Part shown: positions 39,456 through 46,348 of the stretch, piece after piece | Numbering within the stretch: position 1 is the stretch's first letter | How the letters are laid out: each line of letters begins with the position of its first letter | Assembly (NCBI GenBank): GCA_944382845.1 | Contig: CALWNN010000044.1 | Location: 1 to 52,514 of the forward strand | DNA: 52,514 bases | Direction: 5' to 3' | Origin: an uncultured Clostridia bacterium | GTDB taxonomy: Bacteria > Bacillota > Clostridia > Oscillospirales > Ruminococcaceae | Notes under the pieces: model-generated | Seen by the model: the letters and a program-made list of their open reading frames with translations, nothing else | Database searches by the model: none | Told to the model about the DNA's origin: nothing | Made by a program: the position numbers and the translations under genes

Positions 39456-39899
39456 ATGGCTGTAACAAAAAAAGAATACGCTCAATTAGTAAAAGATGTG
39501 TCGCCGCCCACAAAAAGCATAAAAACCATACCCTGTGCGTTTTTGGTGGGGGGAAGTATATGCCTGCTCGGTCAGATCCTCGGCGACCTTTATAAGCTTG
39601 GTGGAATGTCCCAGAAAAATTCCTCAACCCTTGTTTCAATAACACTTGTTTTTATCTCCGCCCTTCTGACCGGTCTCGGATTATATCACAAACTTGCAAA
39701 GATCGCCGGGGCAGGAACTCTTGTTCCCATAACCGGCTTTGCAAATTCGGTTGTCTCTCCGGCAATCGAATTTCACTCGGAAGGACTTGTTCTGGGACTT
39801 GGAGCAAAAATTTTCATTATCTGCGGTCCTGTGATTCTTTACGGAGTTTCCGCGTCCGTGATCTACGGATTTGTTTACTGGCTTATAAAAGTTTTGTAA
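39456..39899 (+). CDS. spoVAC: Stage V sporulation protein AC
   Basis: A 147-residue membrane protein with about four helices. The family signature is clear: YAQLVKDVSPPTKSIKTIPCAFLVGGSICLLGQ at the start and GTLVPITGFANSVVSPAIEFHSEGLVLGLGAKIF. SpoVAC is a mechanosensitive-channel-like part of the SpoVA system that moves Ca-dipicolinate into the forespore and out on germination. It is normally encoded with spoVAD and spoVAE, but here the next gene is on the other strand after a strong hairpin, so this copy stands alone. ATG with AGAGGATG upstream; SigG promoter. Confidence 0.95.
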   Translation: MAVTKKEYAQLVKDVSPPTKSIKTIPCAFLVGGSICLLGQILGDLYKLGGMSQKNSSTLVSITLVFISALLTGLGLYHKLAKIAGAGTLVPITGFANSVVSPAIEFHSEGLVLGLGAKIFIICGPVILYGVSASVIYGFVYWLIKVL

Positions 39900-39949
39900 A
39901 AACTTCGCCGACTTTGCCGTTTTATCTGTTTAAACTCGGATAAATGGGT

Positions 39950-39986
39950 ATCCCCCTCGCGGAAGGATAACTTCCGGGAGGGGGAT
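39950..39986 (+). terminator. Hairpin after spoVAC
   Basis: ATCCCCCTC (39950-39958) pairs with GAGGGGGAT (39978-39986), with GGAAG/CTTCC nested inside. The stem is strong but the T run is poor on both strands, so it may stabilise or end the spoVAC mRNA. Confidence 0.6.
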
Positions 39987-40021
39987 TATTCGGCGTTTTA
40001 ACAAATATACGTAAAAGCTGA

Positions 40022-42355
40022 TTATGCCGCAAGTTCTTCTTCAGCTTGTGAACCGACTTCCTTGAGCGCTTCATTTCTTATTTCGTCAAAGGACTCTGAA
40101 TAGCTCTGCTTTTCGTCCTTGTACTTTTCGGCAAACCTTATTACATCATCTAAAAATTCATCGGGAACAGGAATGTTAACATTTCCGTAAATGATAACCG
40201 ACGCTTTATTGTAATCGGCCGATATACCGCTTTGCTCATAGTAGGCTTCTATTTTTCCTGCAAGGTCTACAAGGTCGCTGACTGCTTTGTTGTTGTTTTC
40301 GACAAAGTAATATTCGGCGAAATAATACGGTTCATCCGAGTCGTAATCAGGCGCCAGAGTAACCGATATCATGGAAGAATCATAAAGATTTGCATTGTCG
40401 ATATCTCCGTTTAAAACCGCCTTTGCGCCCTCTGAAAAATTCATTGTGTAGAAGGGATTTCCGGTAATATTCTCGTTTATAAATTTTATCGTGTTTTCGT
40501 ATGAAGAATATATGGTATATGAGTTCCAGCCTAACGCCACGCTTCCTACCATTACGGAACCGGAATTATCTTCCTCTGAGTCAAGCTTGTTTCTTATGTC
40601 CTTTTCATAGCTTTCAAAAAATCCGTCTGATAAAGAATCTGTAAGTTCAACGCTGAAACAGTTACCCGAAAGGTCTTTTGAATAGTAGTAAATTTCAGGG
40701 TAAAACTCAATTGAGCTGAAACCGTACTGTGCTTTATCCTGTTTAAAGTTTTCCTTTATCTGCTCAAAGCAGCTTTCCGTGTATACATCGCTTGTGAGGA
40801 AATCCCCCACTATGTCAAGGAAGTTGTGGGAAATGAAATAGGTTCTGGTCATGGTAAGGTCGGAATCAAGCTTGTATGTGATATTTACCGTTCCGTATGA
40901 ATTTTCTCCATCAACAGATTCTATTATAATATCGTTCATGTCGTCGTAAAAATCCTTGTTGTTCTTGTAATTATTAATAATGTCACGGTGCATGGAAATT
41001 ACCATTTCTTTTCCTTGTCTGTCGTCAAAAGTAACCATAGATATATTTGTCAAATCCGTAATCAGACTTTCCTCCTCATAGGACAAACTTGAACCATAAA
41101 GTTCAAACTCAACAGTTACATTCTTTACGTTGTCCGCCTCAGGGATATTGTATACAACGCCAAATCCATCGGAGTGGTTGCAGATAACTACAAATACAAT
41201 GGAAACACCCGTCATTACAATGCCTGTTACAAAGGCTCTTGCAAAGGTCTTTATCTTGAAGGAACCTCTCTTTGTGATAGCGTCAACTATCATAAAGAAT
41301 ACTATCGAGGCAAACGCTGAACCAATATAAGCCGCCATTTCATTTATAACTCCGATGGAACATACGCACAATACCATGCAGAAGGTTATTACATAGTAGA
41401 AAAAGCTGAATACAAAGGGCTTTCCTACGTCCTCAGACCTTCTTTTCCTGTAAAGAAGATAGGTTACGGCAAAGTAAACGGCTGTAAATATCAGAATGTA
41501 AGCGATCTGCAAAAGAATTGCGTCCCACCGGACAACACCCTCGATTCCGCCGTTTGTATAATACAGCTGAGTTGAGCTGTTGAGTGAGCAGAGATAGTAT
41601 ATCAGAACTCCGGCAGGGCTTGTCATTCTTACAATGTTCATTGCGTAAGAACTGAAATCAACTCCGTATGCGTTTGAAAAAAGTACAAGAAATACAATTG
41701 CGATAATTCCGGGAATAAGTCCGTTTATAACAATCGTATATGTGATGGTCTCAAAGAATTGTCCGCAAAGGGTGCAAACAAGACAGGAAAGAACGTAAAA
41801 CATCAGCATTACGGCAAAAGCCAGCAGAAATGCCTTTATCACCAGCGTCTGGAGAGTTCCCACTCCGTAAGCGGTTAACATCTCATTTATTTCCGCAACT
41901 GCTCCCGTGCAGGCAAGGGCCGTTATGAGAGTTGCCGCAAAACCTATTATCATAGGAACAAAATACGCTATGATTCCCGATGAAAAATCAGCAAAGAAAC
42001 GCTGGTTTGTTGAAACAGGAAGAGCATAGTACATATCGGTAATGGATTTCTTGTGAAGATAGCCAAAGCTTTGTATTGCAAAAAACATTCCCGCAAGAAG
42101 AGCGCACACAAGGAAAATTACCGAAAGAACCGCAGAAAACACAGTGAGAGTAGCGAAAATTTCCGAAGTGTCGTATTTTTCGGCCAGATCGGCTTTTAAA
42201 GTTACCGTCATGAGAATTTCCGTCAGAGGAATACCGATTATCTGCAAAACCGAAAGAATTATCATCGCCTTTCTTGTGCGGCGGAATCCCATAAGAAAAT
42301 AATGCCTGAAAAAGCTTTCTTTCCGGGTTTTAGCGGTCGATACCGTCGAAGTCAT
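40022..42355 (-). CDS. ABC transporter permease with large extracytoplasmic region
   Basis: A 777-residue ABC-2-type membrane protein. After about 40 cytoplasmic residues come some ten membrane helices (about 45-415: YALPVSTNQRFFADFSSG, GVGTLQTLVIKAFLLAFAVMLMFYVLSCLVCTL and others), followed by about 360 residues of mostly soluble, acidic sequence with no further helices before the end. The start is ATG at 42355 with GGAGG 9 bases upstream, overlapping the ATPase gene by 26 bases; the frame is open to 42421. Together with the ATPase and the GntR regulator it forms a YtrA-type operon, a class induced by cell-envelope antibiotics in Bacillus. The substrate is not known. Confidence 0.85.
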   Translation of the reverse strand: MTSTVSTAKTRKESFFRHYFLMGFRRTRKAMIILSVLQIIGIPLTEILMTVTLKADLAEKYDTSEIFATLTVFSAVLSVIFLVCALLAGMFFAIQSFGYLHKKSITDMYYALPVSTNQRFFADFSSGIIAYFVPMIIGFAATLITALACTGAVAEINEMLTAYGVGTLQTLVIKAFLLAFAVMLMFYVLSCLVCTLCGQFFETITYTIVINGLIPGIIAIVFLVLFSNAYGVDFSSYAMNIVRMTSPAGVLIYYLCSLNSSTQLYYTNGGIEGVVRWDAILLQIAYILIFTAVYFAVTYLLYRKRRSEDVGKPFVFSFFYYVITFCMVLCVCSIGVINEMAAYIGSAFASIVFFMIVDAITKRGSFKIKTFARAFVTGIVMTGVSIVFVVICNHSDGFGVVYNIPEADNVKNVTVEFELYGSSLSYEEESLITDLTNISMVTFDDRQGKEMVISMHRDIINNYKNNKDFYDDMNDIIIESVDGENSYGTVNITYKLDSDLTMTRTYFISHNFLDIVGDFLTSDVYTESCFEQIKENFKQDKAQYGFSSIEFYPEIYYYSKDLSGNCFSVELTDSLSDGFFESYEKDIRNKLDSEEDNSGSVMVGSVALGWNSYTIYSSYENTIKFINENITGNPFYTMNFSEGAKAVLNGDIDNANLYDSSMISVTLAPDYDSDEPYYFAEYYFVENNNKAVSDLVDLAGKIEAYYEQSGISADYNKASVIIYGNVNIPVPDEFLDDVIRFAEKYKDEKQSYSESFDEIRNEALKEVGSQAEEELAA

Positions 42356-43232
42356 AACCCAGCACCTCCATTTCGTAAATAAATATTTCTTCAAGCGTAA
42401 GCGGAATAACGTCAAGCACAACAGGTTGTTTCCTGTTTATAACCTCTGTTACTTCTTCGCTCGGTCCTTTGGCAATAATGTTATAAATACTGTGATTTTT
42501 CTCAAAGTGAAGTATCTCGATTCCCGCAAGGTCGTCCTTTGTAATTTCCGACTTGAACACGCACTGATACTTGTGGATATTTCCCTTAACGGAATCGACT
42601 TCTCTGTTAAAGAGAATTTTTCCTTTGTGAAGAAGCGCAACCGTGTCGCAAACCTCGTTTATCTCGTTTAAATTGTGAGAAGAAATAATTGCCGTCATTT
42701 TCCTGTCAAGCATAGCGTCAACAAGCATTCTTTTTACGATTATCCTCATAGTAGGGTCAAGTCCGTCAAACGCCTCGTCAAGCATAAGGTAATCGGGACG
42801 GCAGGCAAGACCTATCAGAACTATCGCCTGACGCTTCATGCCTTTTGAGAATGTTGAAAGCTTTTTGTCCACAGGAAGTTTAATGACTCCGTTAAGCCTT
42901 TCAAACGCTTCTTCGGAAAATTCCGGATAAAATCCCTTGTAAAACGACTTTATCTCGTTTAATGTGCTTGATGTAAACTGAATTGTTTCATCGTTTACAA
43001 AAAATATCTTTCTCTTGACGGACGGCGAGTTAAAAACTTTCCCTCCATCAACAAGCACCTCTCCGCTGTCCTGAGAATATATTCCCGCAAGCAGTCTTAA
43101 TATAGTTGATTTTCCCGCGCCGTTTGAACCTAAAAGTCCGAAAGCGCTTCCCTCCGGGATAACAAGGTCTATATTGTCAAGAGCCTTGAACCCGTTGTCA
43201 AAGGTTTTGGTTACCCCTTTCAGTTCTATCAT
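42330..43232 (-). CDS. ABC transporter ATP-binding protein (YtrB-like)
   Basis: A 300-residue ATPase. Walker A GSNGAGKST (about 34-42), Walker B YLMLDEAFDGLDP, H-loop IISSHNLNEI. The signature is degenerate (STFSKGMKRQ in place of LSGGQ), as is usual in ABC-2 export ATPases. The C-terminal 80 residues form a regulatory extension. It overlaps the regulator gene by four bases (ATGA) and the permease gene by 26, so the three are translated together. Confidence 0.92.
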   Translation of the reverse strand: MIELKGVTKTFDNGFKALDNIDLVIPEGSAFGLLGSNGAGKSTILRLLAGIYSQDSGEVLVDGGKVFNSPSVKRKIFFVNDETIQFTSSTLNEIKSFYKGFYPEFSEEAFERLNGVIKLPVDKKLSTFSKGMKRQAIVLIGLACRPDYLMLDEAFDGLDPTMRIIVKRMLVDAMLDRKMTAIISSHNLNEINEVCDTVALLHKGKILFNREVDSVKGNIHKYQCVFKSEITKDDLAGIEILHFEKNHSIYNIIAKGPSEEVTEVINRKQPVVLDVIPLTLEEIFIYEMEVLGYDFDGIDR

Positions 43233-43609
43233 TGCGTTTCCTCCTTCTTTTCTTTCTTGTTAAGTATAAAGTCTATTCTGTCTTTTAATTCCTCAGCGGT
43301 GACCCCTGAATCAAGAGCGGAGCTTACTATCCTGTCAAAATCAGTAAAGGCGTAATTTTTTACGTTGTCGTGATTAAGCTTGGCAATAAAGCTTCCTCTG
43401 CCGGGAATTGAATAGATAATCCCTTCACGCTCAAGCTGTTGATAGGCTTTTGAAACAGTGTTGGGATTGATTCCGATATCCTTGGCAAGACCTCTTACGC
43501 TTGGTATCTGAGAATTTTCTTCAAGTATGCCGTTCATGATAAGCTCAAGTATCTTTTTATAAAGCTGTTCATAAATAGGCACTCTGCTTTTAAGGTCGAT
43601 GTCAAACAT
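43229..43609 (-). CDS. GntR-family repressor, YtrA subfamily
   Basis: A 126-residue regulator: winged helix (about 1-72; VPIYEQLYKKILELIMNGILEENSQIPSVRGLAKDIGINPNTVSKAYQQLEREGIIYSIPGRGSFIA) and a short helical dimerisation tail, which is the YtrA subfamily layout. Such regulators repress their own operon and are released by envelope stress. ATG with GAAAGGAGA upstream. A promoter and a double palindromic operator lie directly upstream. Confidence 0.93.
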   Translation of the reverse strand: MFDIDLKSRVPIYEQLYKKILELIMNGILEENSQIPSVRGLAKDIGINPNTVSKAYQQLEREGIIYSIPGRGSFIAKLNHDNVKNYAFTDFDRIVSSALDSGVTAEELKDRIDFILNKKEKKEETQ

Positions 43610-43691
43610 ATGATTCTCTCCTTTCTTTTATTCTCCATTTCCACCTTTCTGTCTTTTTCCTTCTTTTGTTTCTCTGTTCATTTTATCTTCG

Positions 43692-43728
43692 TACTATGTG
43701 TAGTAAGTGTACTAATTGTCTTAGTACA
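43692..43728. promoter_or_regulatory. Double palindromic operator of the GntR operon
   Basis: TGTACTAA (43708-43715) and TTAGTACA (43721-43728) form a perfect 8-base inverted repeat with five bases between. A second inverted repeat, TACTA-TGTG-TAGTA, lies at 43692-43705. Both sit just downstream of the -10 box, where repressor binding would block transcription. They are the probable sites of the YtrA-like regulator. Confidence 0.75.
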
Positions 43729-43733
43729 GTTAG

Positions 43734-43762
43734 AGTATACACCTTTTCTTTCCTGTTGTCAA
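43734..43762 (-). promoter_or_regulatory. Promoter of the GntR/ABC operon
   Basis: Minus strand TTGACA (43757-43762), 17 bases, TATACT (43734-43739), with the operator downstream. Confidence 0.8.
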
Positions 43763-43839
43763 GAGGGTTTTTAATTTTTTTCATTAATCAAATAGTAACA
43801 TAATATTCATATAAATCTGTATAACTGATGTAGCGCCGG

Positions 43840-43848
43840 TGTTATAAT
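43840..43848 (+). promoter_or_regulatory. Extended -10 promoter of the CBS protein gene
   Basis: TGTTATAAT is a complete extended -10 element; the -35 region (TATAAC, 43820-43825) is poor. It lies 30 bases before the start codon. Confidence 0.5.
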
Positions 43849-43877
43849 CAACAAAAACCCATAAGGAGCAAAAAGCT

Positions 43878-44294
43878 ATGAACCCTGCAATGTTACTTAC
43901 TCCAAAAACCGAAGTAGTATATTTAAGCGAAGAAAACACCGTAAGACAGGGCGTTGAAAAATTCAAAAAGCATAGTTTTACGGCTGTACCTCTTATAAGC
44001 AAGGAGGGAAAATACATAGGCACAATAAGCGACAAGGATTTTCTTTCCTACATCTTAAAGTCCGGCAAACTCGACCTCAAGGAAATGGAGGACATATCTA
44101 TAGTGGAGCTTGTGCGGCGAGGATTTAATCCGGCTGTATCTATTGACGCGGATATGAATATTCTGTTTCACGAAGTAATGGACAGGAATTTCATACCTGT
44201 GGTTGACAGCAGAGGACATTTTGTAGGCATTATTACAAGACGCGCTGTTCTGAGCTATGTGTACAAACTGTTAGACGAAAAGGACCGTAAATAA
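43878..44294 (+). CDS. CBS-domain pair protein
   Basis: A 138-residue cytoplasmic protein made of two CBS motifs (about 1-60 and 70-135; AVPLISKEGKYIGTISDKDFLSYIL and FIPVVDSRGHFVGIITRRAVLSYV) with no further domain. Such proteins bind adenine nucleotides such as AMP or c-di-AMP and act as sensors. The partner is not evident from the neighbours. ATG with AAGGAG 9-10 bases upstream. Own promoter and terminator. Confidence 0.9.
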   Translation: MNPAMLLTPKTEVVYLSEENTVRQGVEKFKKHSFTAVPLISKEGKYIGTISDKDFLSYILKSGKLDLKEMEDISIVELVRRGFNPAVSIDADMNILFHEVMDRNFIPVVDSRGHFVGIITRRAVLSYVYKLLDEKDRK

Positions 44295-44300
44295 AACACA

Positions 44301-44335
44301 ACCCCAGTAAGCCATTGGGCATACAGGGGTTTTTG
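44301..44335 (+). terminator. Terminator of the CBS gene
   Basis: ACCCC (about 44302) pairs with GGGGT (about 44330) with further pairing inside (GCCATTGGGC), followed by TTTTT. Confidence 0.65.
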
Positions 44336-44354
44336 TCTTATGTTACGTCGCATA

Positions 44355-44364
44355 TTTAAATCGG
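44355..44364 (+). repeat. Family A terminal decamer
   Basis: TTTAAATCGG, alone, in the gap between the CBS terminator and the small RNA terminator. Confidence 0.5.
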
Positions 44365-44393
44365 CAGAGGGGAGATTTTAACCTTAAAAAAGC

Positions 44394-44508
44394 AAAAAAA
44401 ATAGCAGAGCCAAATGCCCTGCGAAGATAAAATGAAATAAACTATGTGTAGAACAAAAGAAAGGAGACAACAAAACGGATGTAAGAAATTAAATCATTTC
44501 TTAACACC
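44394..44508 (-). ncRNA. Candidate small RNA, about 115 nt
   Basis: An independent transcription unit with no protein gene: a near-consensus promoter, an RNA of about 115 nt, and an intrinsic terminator (GCAGGGC/GCTCTGC with a five-base loop at 44404-44422, then about ten U/A bases). Near the 5' end is a perfect hairpin TAAGAAAT/ATTTCTTA. The unpaired middle is pyrimidine-rich (GUCUCCUUUCUUUUGUUCU) and contains CUCCUUUC, the complement of GAAAGGAG, the Shine-Dalgarno sequence used throughout this window. Only a two-codon ORF is present. No known RNA family was recognised. It could act by pairing with ribosome binding sites. Confidence 0.6.
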
Positions 44509-44514
44509 AGTTAT

Positions 44515-44543
44515 ATTATAATACATCTTCCTGTTCAAGTCAA
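44515..44543 (-). promoter_or_regulatory. Promoter of the candidate small RNA
   Basis: Minus strand TTGACT (44538-44543), 17 bases, TATAAT (44515-44520). No coding region follows on this strand before the terminator at 44404. Confidence 0.75.
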
Positions 44544-44664
44544 GAAAATGTTTTGATTTTCCACGGTTTTTGCATAATTTTCGTTAATTTACACAAAAGC
44601 TTGCCTTGATTTTTGTCACAAACCTATCACATTATGTTACATAATTTGTATTCAAGCTATAAAA

Positions 44665-44762
44665 AAGGAAAGGAAGCTTTTTAAAAAAGTTTCTTTTTCA
44701 AGAATGAAAGCGCAAACCCTGTTTACCAGCTTTCCTTTTTTAATGTAAAGCTCCCTTTCCTT
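44665..44762 (-). terminator. Long-loop terminator of the DUF378 gene
   Basis: AAGGAAAGGAAGCTTT (44665-44680) pairs with AAAGCTCCCTTTCCTT (44747-44762), 15 of 16 bases, around a loop of about 66 bases, and on the minus strand is followed by a T run. It starts 14 bases after the DUF378 stop codon. The 480-base gap after the CBS gene is filled by the terminators, the small RNA and this structure. Confidence 0.6.
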
Positions 44763-44776
44763 TTCAAGCAGAAATG

Positions 44777-44983
44777 TTAATTCTGCTCTACCATGCTGTT
44801 GTTTTTGAAAAACAACGATACGCACCAGATGGCTGAAAGAGCCACAAGAACGTAAACGATTCGGCTTATGATACCGGCTGTTCCGCCAAAAGCCCATGCA
44901 ACAAGGTCAAATTGGAAAATCCCCACAAGACCCCAGTTAATGCCACCGATAATAAGAAGGATCAAAGCTATTCTGTCGAGCAT
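44777..44983 (-). CDS. DUF378 family small membrane protein
   Basis: A 68-residue protein with two membrane helices (about 3-25 and 38-58) and the family signature IGGINWGLVGIFQFDLVAWAFGG. Members are small membrane proteins of unknown function. The start is ATG at 44983, nine bases after AGAAAGG; ATG 44992 touches the site. Monocistronic with its own terminator. Confidence 0.88.
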   Translation of the reverse strand: MLDRIALILLIIGGINWGLVGIFQFDLVAWAFGGTAGIISRIVYVLVALSAIWCVSLFFKNNSMVEQN

Positions 44984-45203
44984 TTTTATCATTCCTTTCT
45001 GTATTTTTGTCAGGCAACCAAGACTTTCGTCCTGTCTATATTATTACCGTGTACAATCGGATTATTCTTTTGCGTAAAATTAAATTCTGTCTGATTTTTC
45101 AACGCATTTGTACATTTCGTCCTGTTTTTGACATAAAATTTAATCAAAGATTACAAATATGATTTTTAATGGACTTTTTGTGTTAAAAATCAGCAGTAAG
45201 CTA

Positions 45204-45232
45204 TAGACAAAACTTTTTATTTGTGATATAAT
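45204..45232 (+). promoter_or_regulatory. Promoter of the cellobiose operon
   Basis: TAGACA (45204-45209), 17 bases, TATAAT (45227-45232), about 45 bases before the first start codon. Confidence 0.7.
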
Positions 45233-45242
45233 ATTTCTTAAT

Positions 45243-45252
45243 TAAACGTTTA
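45243..45252. promoter_or_regulatory. LacI-type operator of the cellobiose operon
   Basis: TAAACGTTTA is a perfect 10-base palindrome with the central CG typical of LacI-family operators. It starts about four bases after the expected transcription start, where a bound repressor would block transcription. No LacI-family gene is in the window. Confidence 0.55.
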
Positions 45253-45277
45253 CGTATTTGTGAAAGGGGCTTTGAAA

Positions 45278-46288
45278 ATGGCAGGCTATGCTGACAGTTC
45301 ATATCAGTTCAAGGGTCTTTGCTGCACACGGCTTGAAACCGAAAAATATTCTGCGATAATATCACCGCTTACCGGTTGCTCTGTTATTCGTCTTTTTGAC
45401 AAGATAAATAACATTGAGGTTTTCAGATATAAAGATGACGTTACCTTTGATACCATAAATCAGGCAAGAGAGATATGGGGACTTCCTACCCTCTACCTCC
45501 CCAACAGATTTGATAAGGGTATTATAAAGACCTCGGACGGGATTTATAACCTGCCAATAAACGAAACCCTTTTTGACAACTATATCCACGGCTGGGTGCA
45601 TAAAAGAGAACATACTGTTGAAAAAGCTTTCAGCGACGGAGTCAGGGCAGTGCTTGAAACATCCTACACCTTTGATGAAACTGATGAAATGTATGAGTAT
45701 TTCCCTGTAGACTTCAGGATTGAATATACCTTTGAGCTTTCGGACGAAGGCGGACTTGAACAGAGAATAAAGCTCACTGACCTTTCACCGAAGACTCTTC
45801 CTGTTTCCATTTGCACTCACACCTGCCTGAACGCTCCTATGACGGCAGGCGGAAAAGAAGACACCATGACTCTGAGCGTTCCTGTGGAAAAAAAGTGCGA
45901 GCTTAATGAGAGATGCCTGCCCACCGAAAAGCTTCTTGACCTTGACGACTGGGATTGGGAATATAAAAACGGAACTAAAATCCCTACCGGTCAGGTGATA
46001 TCAAACGATATGTACACAGCCTGTATGAACAGCTTTGACGGAAAGGACTTCTACGGGGTTGTGGTCACCGACCATGCAACAGGACACAGCATTTTAAACG
46101 AAGTTTCACCGGAATTTAAATTCTGGAATATGTGGAACGATAACGGGGATAAGGGCTATTTTTGCCCCGAACCCATGACGGCTATGATAAATGCGGTAAA
46201 TCTGAGCCTTCCCGACAGCGTAAGCGGAAATGCCGAGCTTTTCGAAGGTCAGTCCTTTACCTGCTCACAAAGGTTTTTCACTGTTTAA
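45278..46288 (+). CDS. Aldose 1-epimerase-like protein of the cellobiose operon
   Basis: A 336-residue beta-sandwich protein of the galactose mutarotase-like superfamily: SAIISPLTGCSVIRLFDKINNIEVFRY at the start, VDFRIEYTFELSDEGGLEQRIKLTDLSPKTLPVSICTHTCLN in the middle, and EFKFWNMWNDNGDKGYFCPEPMTAMINAVN near the end, with the conserved His and Glu of the mutarotase site. It may convert sugar anomers for the phosphorylase encoded next. The start is ATG at 45278, eight bases after AAAGGGG; a GTG at 45260 has no site. It is separated from the GH94 gene by 60 bases without a terminator. Confidence 0.8.
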   Translation: MAGYADSSYQFKGLCCTRLETEKYSAIISPLTGCSVIRLFDKINNIEVFRYKDDVTFDTINQAREIWGLPTLYLPNRFDKGIIKTSDGIYNLPINETLFDNYIHGWVHKREHTVEKAFSDGVRAVLETSYTFDETDEMYEYFPVDFRIEYTFELSDEGGLEQRIKLTDLSPKTLPVSICTHTCLNAPMTAGGKEDTMTLSVPVEKKCELNERCLPTEKLLDLDDWDWEYKNGTKIPTGQVISNDMYTACMNSFDGKDFYGVVVTDHATGHSILNEVSPEFKFWNMWNDNGDKGYFCPEPMTAMINAVNLSLPDSVSGNAELFEGQSFTCSQRFFTV

Positions 46289-46348
46289 TCTTGAAATTCA
46301 ATTTGAATTTAATTCATTAATATATTTTTGAAAGGTGGATAATAGCAA

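Noticed and set aside
43784-44035. Minus-strand ORF over the CBS gene start
   Set aside because: It is antisense to the CBS coding region and lacks a ribosome binding site.
44652-44897. 81-codon minus-strand ORF overlapping DUF378
   Set aside because: It overlaps the well-supported DUF378 gene in another frame and runs through its terminator.
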